Positions 27,349-36,291 of a stretch of 64,000 nt of DNA are shown piece by piece. Below the pieces are notes generated by a model that was not told where the DNA came from, searched no databases, and saw only the letters and a program-made list of their open reading frames with translations. The position numbers and the translations under genes were made by a program. The stretch spans positions 2,728,001 through 2,792,000 of the forward strand of contig NZ_CP147846.1 in NCBI RefSeq assembly GCF_037327425.1, written 5' to 3'. The stretch is from Rhodococcus sovatensis (GTDB lineage: Bacteria; Actinomycetota; Actinomycetes; Mycobacteriales; Mycobacteriaceae). The first letter of the stretch is position 1, and each line of letters opens with the position of its first letter.

Positions 27349-28602
27349 TCAGACCGCGGTCTCGCCGACGGTGGCGGCGAAGATCTCGGCGTCACCCCCA
27401 CGGGCGATCGCTGTGAGGGCGGGATCCGAAGCAGACACCCATACAGCGGTTCCCCGCTCCAGAACAAGCTCGCCGCCCCCGTCGTCACTGTCGGTGTCGG
27501 CGATCAGCGCAACACGGCCTCCGGTGCACAGAATGATCTGAGGTCCGGCATCGTCGAGGGCGACCGACGAACCGTCGGCGAGTACCGACCGCGAGAGCGC
27601 GAACTCCGATGCAGGAGTGCGATATACGACCGGGGATCCCGCCGTTTCGACGTCGGGCTCCAGGATCGATACGTCGGCGGGTTCGAAGTCCAGAACTCTG
27701 AGCAGCTCTGGCACATCGACGTGCTTCGGGGTCAGTCCACCGCGCAACACGTTGTCCGAATTGGCCATGATCTCGACGCCGGTGCCGGACAGATACGCAT
27801 GCAGGTTCCCAGCATCGAGATACAAACCCTGCCCCGGCGTCAGAGTGACACGATTGAGCAGCAGAGCGGCGAGAACGCCCGCATCGCCTGGGTAGGACTC
27901 CCCCAGCTCCAGAAGAGTTCGGGCTTCGGACACGAACCGGCCACCGTCCTCATGCGCTGTTGTGGAGAGGTACCGGACACACCCGTCGGCTACCAGCGGT
28001 AGCAAGGCGTCGAGAGCAGGTCCAGGCAGCGTGATCCACGACGTGAACACCGTACGAAGCCCCGCGTCGTCGGGTTGATCGGCGAGCAACGATCGGTATC
28101 CGGACAGTGCGTCGACACCGAGGGCGTCGATGAACTCGACTGTGTGCTTCGGACACCGAAACCCGGCCAAGGCGTGGAACTCGGTGAGCGCGACGATCAG
28201 TTCGGGCTTGTGCGAGTCGTCCCGGTAGTTCCTGATCGGAGAGTCGATGGGGACACGCTTCGTCTCTTCCCGCGCGAACCCCTCGGTGGCCTGACGTGCA
28301 CTCGGGTGCGCTTGCAGGGACAGAGGTTCCTCTGCCGCAAGCAGTTTCAGGAGAAACGGTAGGCGTCCACCGTACTTCCGCGAAGTCGCGGCACCGAGCT
28401 CACGAGACGGATCTTCGTTGATTGCATCGAGAAGTGAACGCACGTTCCCTTCGCCTGTCAGGTATGCCGGGTCAGCGGGGTGTGCGCCGAGCCAAATCTC
28501 GGCCTCCGGATGCTCCGACGGCACCGATCGACCCTGTAGTTGCGCAAGCGAGGTTCGAGATCCCCATGCGTACGACCGAACTGCCCCGCGCAGTGGTTGC
28601 AC
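27349..28602 (-). CDS. manA: Mannose-6-phosphate isomerase, type I
   Basis: This 417-aa zinc enzyme interconverts fructose-6-phosphate and mannose-6-phosphate. The zinc-site motifs are PLSLQAHP near residue 95 and SHKPEL near residue 135, and the C-terminal cupin half contains GLTPKHVDVPELLRVLDF. It starts with GTG overlapping the stop of the upstream SIS gene (TAGTG). With the SIS gene and manB it forms a mannose branch feeding GDP-mannose for mannolipids and polyprenyl-phosphate mannose. Confidence 0.95.
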   Translation of the reverse strand: MQPLRGAVRSYAWGSRTSLAQLQGRSVPSEHPEAEIWLGAHPADPAYLTGEGNVRSLLDAINEDPSRELGAATSRKYGGRLPFLLKLLAAEEPLSLQAHPSARQATEGFAREETKRVPIDSPIRNYRDDSHKPELIVALTEFHALAGFRCPKHTVEFIDALGVDALSGYRSLLADQPDDAGLRTVFTSWITLPGPALDALLPLVADGCVRYLSTTAHEDGGRFVSEARTLLELGESYPGDAGVLAALLLNRVTLTPGQGLYLDAGNLHAYLSGTGVEIMANSDNVLRGGLTPKHVDVPELLRVLDFEPADVSILEPDVETAGSPVVYRTPASEFALSRSVLADGSSVALDDAGPQIILCTGGRVALIADTDSDDGGGELVLERGTAVWVSASDPALTAIARGGDAEIFAATVGETAV

Positions 28603-29717
28603 TATGTACCGCCCATCAAATGTAGGTATGCGGCGGCCATCTCCAACCGCGTCGCAAGTAGTGCAGTCGATTCGAATTCGCCGAGCTCGTCGACCGTCGG
28701 GCCCTGCTCGCCCCGTGCTGCAGGATTCGACCTGTCCGTACCCGCCACGAGGATCTCGACGTCGTTCACCGCTGCAGTCCGGCGTTCGGCCTCCGTTGCG
28801 CGCACCGGGGACGCGGCGACGAGAACACGCATGGCCGCCTCAGGGCGCGGACCGTCGACTTCATCGTCGTGAAAGAACGGGTCGTAGTCGGTGGGCGCTG
28901 CAGACGTCGCGTGCGCCGCATGCACAGCGGCAGCGATGACCTCGGAGAGCTCGCTCGACGCCGACACGACGCCGGCAATACGCAACATCACTTCGCTGCC
29001 GTGGCGGGCCGCCTCCATGGCGAGCGCGCCGACTCCGCTGAAGACCACTCTTCTGTTCGCCATTCGCACTGCGACGGACTTCGCCGGGTTGTGGAACACC
29101 TCGCGGGATGGGTGGTTTCGCGACGCTTCGTCGTCGAGCGCGTCGGCGAGGCGGGCCAGATCGGGTAGGAGGGGCCGGTGGACACCACCGGCAACGGAGC
29201 CCAGAACACTCACACCGGCAGCGACGTAGCGCATCAAGGTGTTGGGTTCACGCACTGCCACCCGCGGCGGCAGAAAGAATGCACGTCCGGCCGCGGCAGA
29301 GCGTAGCGGACCCTCGTCAGGAGTCACCAGGATCGTCTCGGCGCCGCGGCGAACGGCAGCCGCTGTGGACTCGGACAGCCTCGGATCGCCGGCGTCGTCG
29401 CCGCACACGAGGACGACATCCAAAGGTCCCACCCACGGCGGGGTGCCGGGGGAATGCACGAGCGGAACTCCGATGCGCGCACCGACGGCAGCGATCAGGA
29501 CTTCTGCCGCCCGTTCCGCGCGACCACCACCGGCTACGAACACGACACTACGAGGGCGGAGGTCGCTCAGTCGTTCGCCGACGATATCGGCGAACGACTG
29601 AGCGGTTGCACGAGTTTGGGCACCTGCCAGTGCCGCGCTACGGAGAGCACCGTCGCGATCGGCAGCGACGAGCGCCTCGGCGTCGTCGAGATCCAGAAGT
29701 GGCGACAGAGTAGTCAT
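28602..29717 (-). CDS. SIS-domain phosphosugar-binding protein (Rv3256c-like)
   Basis: This 371-aa protein has two SIS-like halves. The first contains SVVFVAGGGRAERAAEVLIA; the second has RRVVFSGVGALAMEAARHGSEV. It matches the bacterial phospho-glucose/phosphomannose isomerase-like proteins encoded between manA and manB in mycobacteria (Rv3256c). The location suggests mannose metabolism, but a catalytic role has not been shown to my knowledge. It overlaps manA by 1 bp. Confidence 0.85.
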   Translation of the reverse strand: MTTLSPLLDLDDAEALVAADRDGALRSAALAGAQTRATAQSFADIVGERLSDLRPRSVVFVAGGGRAERAAEVLIAAVGARIGVPLVHSPGTPPWVGPLDVVLVCGDDAGDPRLSESTAAAVRRGAETILVTPDEGPLRSAAAGRAFFLPPRVAVREPNTLMRYVAAGVSVLGSVAGGVHRPLLPDLARLADALDDEASRNHPSREVFHNPAKSVAVRMANRRVVFSGVGALAMEAARHGSEVMLRIAGVVSASSELSEVIAAAVHAAHATSAAPTDYDPFFHDDEVDGPRPEAAMRVLVAASPVRATEAERRTAAVNDVEILVAGTDRSNPAARGEQGPTVDELGEFESTALLATRLEMAAAYLHLMGGT

Positions 29718-29805
29718 CTTGTTCGAGCCTCCGTCCTTCCATACCGACTCGCGTGCCTCACATGCGATGGTGCCCGTATACCCACGGACACGTCCACTAT
29801 TCCAG

Positions 29806-31173
29806 TCAGGCCCTGACCACGTCGAGAATCTCCGAGGTCAATGCGTCGACCTCGGATGAGCTGCGAGCCTCTACGTTCAGACGTAGTAGCGGCTCCGTAT
29901 TGGACGCGCGGAGATTGAACCAAGCACCGTCCTTCAGGTCGACCGTCACGCCGTCGAGTCGATCGATCGACACGGTGCGATCGGCGAACGTCTCGAGCAC
30001 AGCTGTGGTTCTCTCGGCAGCGTCGGCAACAGTCGAGTTGATTTCCCCGGACGCCGAGTAGGTTTCGTAGTGGCTCATCAGCTCGGACAGCGGACGATCC
30101 TGAGACCCGAGCGCGGCCAACACGTGCAGCGCAGCCAGCATCCCCGAGTCCGCACCCCAGAAGTCTCGGAAGTAGTAGTGCGCCGAGTGCTCGCCACCGA
30201 AGATCGCGCCGGTGTCCGCCATCTGCTGCTTGATGAACGAATGGCCGACCCGCGTCCGTACCGGGGTGCCGCCGAGCTCGGTCACCAACTCGGGTACGGC
30301 ACGCGACGTGATCAGGTTGTGGATCACCGTCGCTCCCGGCTCCTTCGCCAACTCACGCTCGGCGACGAGTCCTGTCACCGCCGAGGGCGATACCGGATCG
30401 CCTTTCTCGTCGACGACGAAGCACCGATCGGCGTCACCGTCGAACGCAAGTCCGATATCAGCGCCTGTGTCCAGGACGAACTTCTGCAGGTCCTTCAGAT
30501 TTTCCGGGTCCAGCGGATTTGCTTCGTGATTCGGAAAGGTCCCATCGAGTTCGAAGTACAGCGGTTCGACAGTGACAGGCAAGCCCTCGAACACCGCGGG
30601 GACGGTATGTCCACCCATGCCGTTGCCCGCATCGACCGCGATCTTCACACCGGAGACCTGCGACAGGTCGACCAGATTCTTGACGAAACTCGCGTAGTCG
30701 CTCAGCACATCGCGCTCGGTCACCGTTCCCGGCTCACCGTCGAAGGACGGGACCCCTTCGACCAATTCGCTCTTGATCGTCGCGAGACCGGTGTCCTGTC
30801 CGACTGGTTTGGCACCGGAACGACACAATTTGATCCCGTTGTACTTCGCCGGATTGTGACTGGCGGTGAACATTGCACCCGGGCAGTCGAGCAGCCCGGA
30901 CGCGAAGTACAGCTGGTCGGTGGATGCAAGCCCGATGTGCACGACGTTGAGACCCTGCGAGGTGACACCGTCGGCGAAGGCTTTCGCCAGCTCTGGCGAC
31001 GACGCCCGCATATCGTGCCCGATGGCGACCTGAGTCACCGACGAGTCCTTCACCAAACGTGCGAACGACGAACCGACGTCGCGGACGAAGGCCGCGTCGA
31101 TCTGTTCTCCCACCACCCCACGCACGTCGTAGGCCTTGATGACTGCATTGACGGCTTCGGCAGTGCGTGCCAC
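29806..31173 (-). CDS. manB: Phosphomannomutase/phosphoglucomutase
   Basis: This 455-aa alpha-D-phosphohexomutase converts mannose-6-phosphate to mannose-1-phosphate. Phosphoserine loop: TASHNPAKYNGIK; metal-binding loop: FDGDADRCFVVDEKG; sugar-binding loop: FGGEHSAHYYFRD; the phosphate-binding C-terminal segment includes RASNTEPLLRLNVEA. It heads the minus-strand manB-SIS-manA run, 88 bp upstream of the SIS gene. Its product is used by ManC, encoded about 5 kb to the right. Confidence 0.95.
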   Translation of the reverse strand: MARTAEAVNAVIKAYDVRGVVGEQIDAAFVRDVGSSFARLVKDSSVTQVAIGHDMRASSPELAKAFADGVTSQGLNVVHIGLASTDQLYFASGLLDCPGAMFTASHNPAKYNGIKLCRSGAKPVGQDTGLATIKSELVEGVPSFDGEPGTVTERDVLSDYASFVKNLVDLSQVSGVKIAVDAGNGMGGHTVPAVFEGLPVTVEPLYFELDGTFPNHEANPLDPENLKDLQKFVLDTGADIGLAFDGDADRCFVVDEKGDPVSPSAVTGLVAERELAKEPGATVIHNLITSRAVPELVTELGGTPVRTRVGHSFIKQQMADTGAIFGGEHSAHYYFRDFWGADSGMLAALHVLAALGSQDRPLSELMSHYETYSASGEINSTVADAAERTTAVLETFADRTVSIDRLDGVTVDLKDGAWFNLRASNTEPLLRLNVEARSSSEVDALTSEILDVVRA

Positions 31174-31321
31174 GAACGACTCCTCGTATTGATCAGGTGG
31201 GGGTTAATCGGGTGGGTGGTGCGCGAGTTGTGGGTCTATCCGGTGCGTCGACCTACGAATGTGTCATAGATGAGTGTGGTCGGCGCGACGACGGAGCGCA
31301 GATGTGACTGATTTATGCCCA

Positions 31322-31341
31322 CATCGTTCACTCGAACGATG
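31322..31341. repeat. Short perfect inverted repeat downstream of the DUF3499 gene
   Basis: CATCGTTC (31322-31329) and GAACGATG (31334-31341) enclose ACTC. It lies in the 206-bp gap between the DUF3499 stop and the manB start, which otherwise shows no gene. It may be a terminator for the DUF3499 transcript or an operator of manB. Confidence 0.45.
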
Positions 31342-31379
31342 GTGCGTCGGAACATGGTTTTCGATGGCTACGATCTCGG

Positions 31380-31793
31380 TCAGGCCGTGGGGTCCGGAAG
31401 TACCCGCAAATGGCCGCGACGGCCGGTACGTACCGGCGAACCCGGGCGGCGGTCCGCCGACGAATCCGGCATGTGCCGACCGTCCTGATTACGAACGGAG
31501 CCGAGTTCCTTGCCGCGATCTCCACGACCGGCTTCGCGAACAGCCTCCGCCAGAGCGGTGAGATCATCCTCGTCCGGCGTCGAGGTGGTGAAACCGCCTT
31601 CGTACCGAACCAGTTCCCACCCCTTCGGCGCCGTCGTGGTCGACGCGTGGATCTCGCAGAGATCCCAGGAGTGCGGCTCGTCCACGGTGGCGAGGGGGCC
31701 GACGACAGCCGTCGAATCCGAATAGACATACGTGAGTGTCGCAACGGCCGAACGGTTGCACCCGGGCCGGCAGCATCCACGCAGAGATCTCAC
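31380..31793 (-). CDS. DUF3499 family protein (Rv3258c-like)
   Basis: This 137-aa actinobacterial protein of unknown function has a Cys-rich start (RGCCRPGCNRSA) followed by ATLTYVYSDSTAVVGPLAT and SWDLCEIHA, then GWELVRYEG. The paired cysteines suggest metal binding. The frame is open much further upstream, but the GTG at 31793 opens the conserved domain, and TAGTCT lies 7 nt before it on the minus strand, which fits a leaderless mRNA. It is divergent from the zincin-like gene, also apparently leaderless. Confidence 0.83.
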   Translation of the reverse strand: MRSLRGCCRPGCNRSAVATLTYVYSDSTAVVGPLATVDEPHSWDLCEIHASTTTAPKGWELVRYEGGFTTSTPDEDDLTALAEAVREAGRGDRGKELGSVRNQDGRHMPDSSADRRPGSPVRTGRRGHLRVLPDPTA

Positions 31794-31868
31794 ACCTGAG
31801 AGACTAACCCCCGCTCCTTTCGCCGAGCCGATCGACACACCGCGAGCTGACCCCGATAACCTCACGCC

Positions 31869-32354
31869 ATGGCTCGAAGCGCTTCCGGACGCAGGACGAC
31901 TTCTCGATCTGCCGCACGGCGGGGACGGGGAATCCGCGGCCCGGTACTCCCCAACAACGTGCCTGGACACCGTTCGCGAGCGGACAAATTCGACCGGTCC
32001 GTACTGGAAGCTTTCGCTCGAATCGACCATCGGTGGCACGAGAAGCTCGAACGCCTCGATATCGCTGTCGACGAGGTACCGAAGATCCGCGCGAAGGATC
32101 CCGAGTCCGTCAACTGGCCACCTGAGGTTGTCGCCGAGGGCCCGGTGCCGCTGTCACGACTCGTTCCTGCAGGTATCGACAAGCGCGGCGAAGCTACGCG
32201 CGCTCGGATAGTCCTCTTCAGGCGGCCTCTGGAACGGCGGGCCAAGCATCCCGAAGATCTCGAGGATCTGTTGTACGAGGTGCTGGTCGAGCAGGTTGCC
32301 ACCTACCTCGGAGTCGAGCCCGACGTGGTGGACCCGGGTATCGACGAGGGTTGA
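31869..32354 (+). CDS. Metallopeptidase-like protein with degenerate zinc motif (Rv3259-like)
   Basis: This 161-aa protein is related to the minimal zincin (DUF1025) family: a basic N-terminus, then FDRSVLEAFARIDHRW and a C-terminal helix DLLYEVLVEQVATYLGVEPD. Where true members have HExxHxxG, this one reads VEQVATYLG, so both zinc-binding His residues are missing while the Glu and Gly remain. A peptidase activity is therefore unlikely. The same substitution is, from memory, typical of mycobacterial homologues. TAACCT lies 6 nt before the ATG, suggesting a leaderless mRNA. Confidence 0.8.
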   Translation: MARSASGRRTTSRSAARRGRGIRGPVLPNNVPGHRSRADKFDRSVLEAFARIDHRWHEKLERLDIAVDEVPKIRAKDPESVNWPPEVVAEGPVPLSRLVPAGIDKRGEATRARIVLFRRPLERRAKHPEDLEDLLYEVLVEQVATYLGVEPDVVDPGIDEG

Positions 32355-32381
32355 CACCCTGCCTCAGCAGATTCCGCGGTC

Positions 32382-32975
32382 TCAGCCGATTCCGCGCTTG
32401 AGACGGCGCCTCTCGCGCTCGGACAGTCCACCCCAGATGCCGAAGCGCTCGTCGTTCGCGAGTGCATACTCCAGGCATTCGTCCTTGACTTCGCAGCCAA
32501 GGCAGATGCGCTTCGCCTCTCGAGTCGAGCCGCCCTTTTCCGGGAAGAATGCTTCGGGGTCGGTCTGCGCGCACAGGGCGCGTTCCTGCCACTGATCTTC
32601 GATCTCTTCGAACATCTGATCGAACCCGGCAATGAGACTCAGCGCCGGCTTCACGGGCTCGCGCATCGAAAGCTCTTCTGCGATGCCATCGTCCGAGTCA
32701 TCGTCCGAATCGATGTCGCTCTCACCGGAACCAGTCTCGCTGGAACCGACTGGACCGTCACCGATCTCGGAGTCGGTGTGCACGACGTACGCGGACGCCG
32801 CATCAACCGGAACGATCTCCGATCGGACGTCGCCGGACACATCGTTGTCGATACTGATCGTGCAGTCGCCTCGTGCTGCGCCTGCTTCGGAATCGGTCTG
32901 CGGCGCGTCGTCGACTGCGCTGAGGTGAGCAGGGGACTCTCCCCGTTGTTCACGTGTCACGTGCTGGTCATACAT
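32382..32975 (-). CDS. whiB2: WhiB2-type iron-sulfur regulator with long acidic N-terminus
   Basis: The last 70 residues are a classic WhiB domain. Four cysteines (135, 158, 161, 167 from this start) bind [4Fe-4S], followed by the turn GIWGG and the basic DNA-contacting tail RERRRLKRG. It closely matches WhiB2/WhmD, essential for septation in mycobacteria. M. tuberculosis WhiB2 has only 89 aa; here an in-frame acidic extension of about 100 residues (SDIDSDDDSDDG) precedes it. ATG 32975 has the strong ribosome-binding site GAGGAGG 8 nt upstream, while ATG 32666, giving 94 aa, has only a weak one. A third start at 33059 is less likely. Confidence 0.85.
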   Translation of the reverse strand: MYDQHVTREQRGESPAHLSAVDDAPQTDSEAGAARGDCTISIDNDVSGDVRSEIVPVDAASAYVVHTDSEIGDGPVGSSETGSGESDIDSDDDSDDGIAEELSMREPVKPALSLIAGFDQMFEEIEDQWQERALCAQTDPEAFFPEKGGSTREAKRICLGCEVKDECLEYALANDERFGIWGGLSERERRRLKRGIG

Positions 32976-33393
32976 CGCTTCCGCCTCCTCACCATTTACT
33001 AGCGCAGAAATTTCCGGTCGGTTCCGAACACCTTGCCCCGCGCCGGTATTCGTAGCCATTCACAGTCACATGCAAACCCTCGACCTCTACTACACGTTGC
33101 TCCCGAGGTTCACACCGCATGAGAACGCATGTTCGAATCAAGGCCAGCTCCAAGCGAACTCGCTCGGCAACCTTGGAATGACATACATGTGATTAGACAC
33201 GCCGAAGTACGTTGCGGTCAAGCTGATGAAGCATTTTGCAATACCATCTAGAACCCCGAATCAGCACCCTCGAAGGATCTGCGGCCGTCTTGCGCGTGTC
33301 GCGCCCGTAAAATGCCCGTCGAACATGCGCTGAGTTCGCTGGAACGGCGGGCGCCCACGCACCGCCCGACCGCACGGCATAGGCTTTCGACCT
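32976..33393. other. Divergent intergenic region between whiB2 and fbiA
   Basis: About 418 bp with no convincing gene. It should hold the whiB2 promoter on the minus strand and the fbiA promoter on the plus strand. The AT content is higher around 33060-33260. No strong palindrome was seen. Confidence 0.5.
33380..33385 (+). promoter_or_regulatory. Candidate -10 box of leaderless fbiA
   Basis: TAGGCT ends 8 nt before the fbiA GTG, and there is no ribosome-binding site. This spacing suits a leaderless transcript starting at the GTG. Confidence 0.4.
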
Positions 33394-34362
33394 GTGAAAG
33401 TGACTGTCTTGGTCGGTGGAGTGGGAGGAGCGCGTTTTCTCCAAGGTCTCAAAACCCTTCTCGGGGACGACGGCGACATCACCGCCGTCGTCAACGTGGG
33501 CGACGACGTGTGGATGCACGGGCTCAGAATCTGCCCCGATCTCGACACGTGCATGTACACGCTCGGCGGCGGAATCGACACCGAACGCGGTTGGGGCCGA
33601 ATCGCGGAGACGTGGCACGCGCGAGACGAACTCGCGGCATACGGCGCCGACCCCGATTGGTTCGGGCTCGGAGACCGAGACATAGCGACCCACCTCATTC
33701 GAAGTCGAATGCTACGCACCGGGTATCCCTTGTCCGCCGTGACCGAAGCGCTGTGCAACCGATGGAAGCCAGGCGTTCGACTGCTTCCGGTCTCCGACGA
33801 TCGCAGCGAGACACACGTCGTGGTGACGGACCCCGACGACGCCTCGGGTGAATCTCGGCGTGCAATTCACTTCCAGGAGTGGTGGGTTCGATACCGGGCT
33901 CAAATACCGACGCACAGTTTCGCGAACATCGGCGCCGAACAGGCTACTCCAGCACCAGGTGTACTCGACGCGATCGAAGGCGCCGACGCTGTGATCCTGG
34001 CTCCGTCCAATCCGGTCGTGAGCGTCGGCGCCATTCTCGCCGTGCCCGGAATACGCAGTGCTCTCCGAACCACCGAAGCCAAGGTGGTCGGCCTGTCTCC
34101 CGTCGTCGGCGGAAAACCGTTGCGCGGGATGGCCGACGAATGTCTCTCGGTCATCGGCGTGGACACGAGCGCCGAAGCCGTCGGAAAGTACTACGGCGCA
34201 CGGTCGGACACCGGCATCCTCGATACGTGGATGATTCACTCGACCGATACCGCTACGGTGCCGGGAGTCGACGTCATCAGCGTTCCGCTCCTCATGACCG
34301 ACCCGAAAACAACTGCAGAGATGGCCGCTGTGGCGTTGCGATCGGCGGGTCTGACACCGTGA
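33394..34362 (+). CDS. fbiA: Phosphoenolpyruvate/2-phospholactate transferase FbiA (CofD family)
   Basis: This 322-aa enzyme joins the activated lactyl- or enolpyruvyl-GMP unit to Fo, giving (dehydro-)F420-0. The N-terminal LVGGVGGARFLQGLKTLLG is the CofD glycine loop. Further conserved parts are VNVGDDVWMHGLRICPDLDTCMYTL and LAPSNPVVSVGAILAVPG. The start is the GTG at 33394. The stop overlaps the fbiB start by 4 bp (GTGA), as in mycobacteria (Rv3261-Rv3262). Confidence 0.95.
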   Translation: MKVTVLVGGVGGARFLQGLKTLLGDDGDITAVVNVGDDVWMHGLRICPDLDTCMYTLGGGIDTERGWGRIAETWHARDELAAYGADPDWFGLGDRDIATHLIRSRMLRTGYPLSAVTEALCNRWKPGVRLLPVSDDRSETHVVVTDPDDASGESRRAIHFQEWWVRYRAQIPTHSFANIGAEQATPAPGVLDAIEGADAVILAPSNPVVSVGAILAVPGIRSALRTTEAKVVGLSPVVGGKPLRGMADECLSVIGVDTSAEAVGKYYGARSDTGILDTWMIHSTDTATVPGVDVISVPLLMTDPKTTAEMAAVALRSAGLTP

Positions 34363-35714
34363 CCGGTACGGTACCGACCGATCACGCACCGGGCGGAAGC
34401 ATCGAAATCCTGCCTGTACTCGGTCTTCCCGAGTTTCGGCCAGGCGACGATCTCGCCGCATCGATCGCCGAGCACGCACCGTGGATCCGCGAGAACGACA
34501 TCCTTGTCGTCACGAGCAAGGTGATCTCCAAGGTCGAAGGCAGGCTCGTCGACGCACCTGTCGATCCGGAGGAACGCGACGCTGCGCGACGAGTGCTCGT
34601 GGACCAGGAGGCAGTCCGGATAGTTGCGCGCAAGGGACGCACACTCATCACGGAGAATCGCCTCGGCATCGTTCAGGCAGCATCGGGAATCGACGGCTCC
34701 AATGTGGACGGCGCCGAACTCGCCCTCCTGCCCGAGGATCCCGACGCGAGCGCGGCCGCCCTCCGCAACTCGCTTTCCGAGTCGCTCGGCGTGTCAGTCG
34801 GCGTGATCGTCACCGACACGATGGGGCGGGCATGGCGAATCGGACAGACGGACGCGGCCATCGGTAGCGCGGGTCTCGCCGTCGTCCATGCCTATGCGGG
34901 CGCCGAGGACAGCCAAGGCAACGAGCTCGTCGTGACCGAAGTAGCCGTCGCCGACGAGATCGCCGCCGCGGGAGATCTCGTCAAGGGCAAGCTCGGGGCG
35001 GTACCGGTTGCCGTCGTGCGCGGTCTCACACCTGTCGACAACGGCTCGCGCGCGCGAGATTTGGTGCGTCCGGGCGAAGACGACCTGTTCTGGCTCGGCA
35101 CCGAGGAGTCGATCGCGCGGGGACGGCGAGAAGCGCTGCTGTTACGAAGGTCGGTGCGCTCGTTCTCCGACGAGACCGTAGATCCGGACGACATCCGTGG
35201 CGCGGTGGCCGATGCCCTCACTGCGCCCGCGCCACACCACACTCGACCGGTGAGGTTCGTCTGGATTCGCACGCCCGCACTGCGCACACGGTTGCTCGAC
35301 CGAATGGCGGAGAAGTGGCGTGCGGACCTGCAGTCCGACGGCTTGGACGAGGGTCGGATCGACGCACGCATCGCGCGCGGCAGGATCCTGTTCGACGCCC
35401 CCGAGATCGTCGTCCCATTCTGCGTGCCCGACGGCGCGCACACCTACCCCGACGAACACCGCGCCCGCGCGGAGGAGACGATGTTCACCGTGGCCGTCGG
35501 AGCTGCGGTGCAGGGACTTCTCGTCGCCCTGGCCGTTCGAGACCTCGGAAGTTGCTGGATCGGTTCGACGATCTTCGCCGCCGATCTGGTACGCGCCGAG
35601 CTCGGCCTACGTGCGGATTGGAAAGCCATGGGCGCCATCGCAATCGGCCATCCGTTGGAACGTTCGTCACCTCGCGCACCGTACGATCTCGACGCTGAAC
35701 TACTGGAGATGTGA
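34359..35714 (+). CDS. fbiB: Coenzyme F420 gamma-glutamyl ligase FbiB (bifunctional)
   Basis: This 451-aa two-domain enzyme adds the poly-glutamate tail to F420-0 and, through its C-terminal FMN domain, reduces dehydro-F420-0. The N-terminal ligase (about 1-245) shows LVVTSKVISKVEGR and VIVTDTMGRAWRIGQTDAAIG. The nitroreductase-like domain (about 255-451) begins LLLRRSVRSFSDETVDPDDI. The length is near the 448 aa of M. tuberculosis FbiB. The frame extends upstream inside fbiA, but the GTG overlapping the fbiA stop is the natural start. Confidence 0.95.
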   Translation: MTGTVPTDHAPGGSIEILPVLGLPEFRPGDDLAASIAEHAPWIRENDILVVTSKVISKVEGRLVDAPVDPEERDAARRVLVDQEAVRIVARKGRTLITENRLGIVQAASGIDGSNVDGAELALLPEDPDASAAALRNSLSESLGVSVGVIVTDTMGRAWRIGQTDAAIGSAGLAVVHAYAGAEDSQGNELVVTEVAVADEIAAAGDLVKGKLGAVPVAVVRGLTPVDNGSRARDLVRPGEDDLFWLGTEESIARGRREALLLRRSVRSFSDETVDPDDIRGAVADALTAPAPHHTRPVRFVWIRTPALRTRLLDRMAEKWRADLQSDGLDEGRIDARIARGRILFDAPEIVVPFCVPDGAHTYPDEHRARAEETMFTVAVGAAVQGLLVALAVRDLGSCWIGSTIFAADLVRAELGLRADWKAMGAIAIGHPLERSSPRAPYDLDAELLEM

Positions 35715-35715
35715 G

Positions 35716-36264
35716 ATGAGCGCTCGCTCGCTGCACGACTCTGCGGTATCCACTCTGGAGGAGTGGCCCGTGCTCGATCACCACGAAGACTCACTGCGGC
35801 ACACGATGCTCGCGTTTCTCGCAGGCAGCCCGGACGGTTGCCTGCGCAGCAACGAAGCCGGGCACATCACGGCATCCTCGTTGGTACTCGACGAGTCGGG
35901 CGGGCAGGTGCTGCTGACGCTGCACCCCCGTGTCGGGCGATGGATTCAGCTCGGTGGGCATTGCGAACCCGAGGACGAGACCGTCCAGGGCGCGGCGATG
36001 CGCGAGGCGCGCGAGGAGTCGGGCATCGACGAACTCACGATCGAGCCGACACTACTGTCCGCGGACACCCATCCGATTACCTGTTCACTCGGCAAGCCGA
36101 CCCGCCACCTCGATCTGAGATTCCTGGTCCGCGCGGCTGCTGGAACCACCGCGGTGCGGAGCGAGGAGTCGACCGACCTTCGGTGGTGGCCGGTCGACGG
36201 CCTTCCCCCGAACGCCGAGGCCGACACGATCTCGCACCTCGTCGAACTGGCCCGACAACGCTGA
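35716..36264 (+). CDS. NUDIX hydrolase
   Basis: This 182-aa protein has a full Nudix box, GGHCEPEDETVQGAAMREAREESGI (the G-x5-E-x7-RE-xx-EE-x-G pattern), so it likely hydrolyses a nucleoside diphosphate linked to another group. Substrate unknown. It begins one base after the fbiB stop, placing it in the F420 operon; a link with the GDP-lactate intermediate or housecleaning of it is a guess from position. A hairpin follows its end. Confidence 0.88.
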   Translation: MSARSLHDSAVSTLEEWPVLDHHEDSLRHTMLAFLAGSPDGCLRSNEAGHITASSLVLDESGGQVLLTLHPRVGRWIQLGGHCEPEDETVQGAAMREAREESGIDELTIEPTLLSADTHPITCSLGKPTRHLDLRFLVRAAAGTTAVRSEESTDLRWWPVDGLPPNAEADTISHLVELARQR

Positions 36265-36273
36265 TCGACGCCG

Positions 36274-36291
36274 CTGATCGAGGACGATCAG
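36274..36291. terminator. Hairpin between the NUDIX gene and manC
   Basis: CTGATCG (36274-36280) and CGATCAG (36285-36291) form a 7-bp stem with loop AGGA, located between two convergent genes and overlapping the manC stop. Confidence 0.45.

Noticed and set aside
31322..31341. Part of a tRNA T-arm (GTTC...GAAC)
   Set aside because: No acceptor, D or anticodon arms can be drawn around it; it is kept only as an inverted repeat.
33879..35714. A 611-residue FbiB starting inside fbiA
   Set aside because: The extra 160 residues are an Arg/Ser-rich shadow of fbiA. The GTGA overlap at 34359 gives the normal length.
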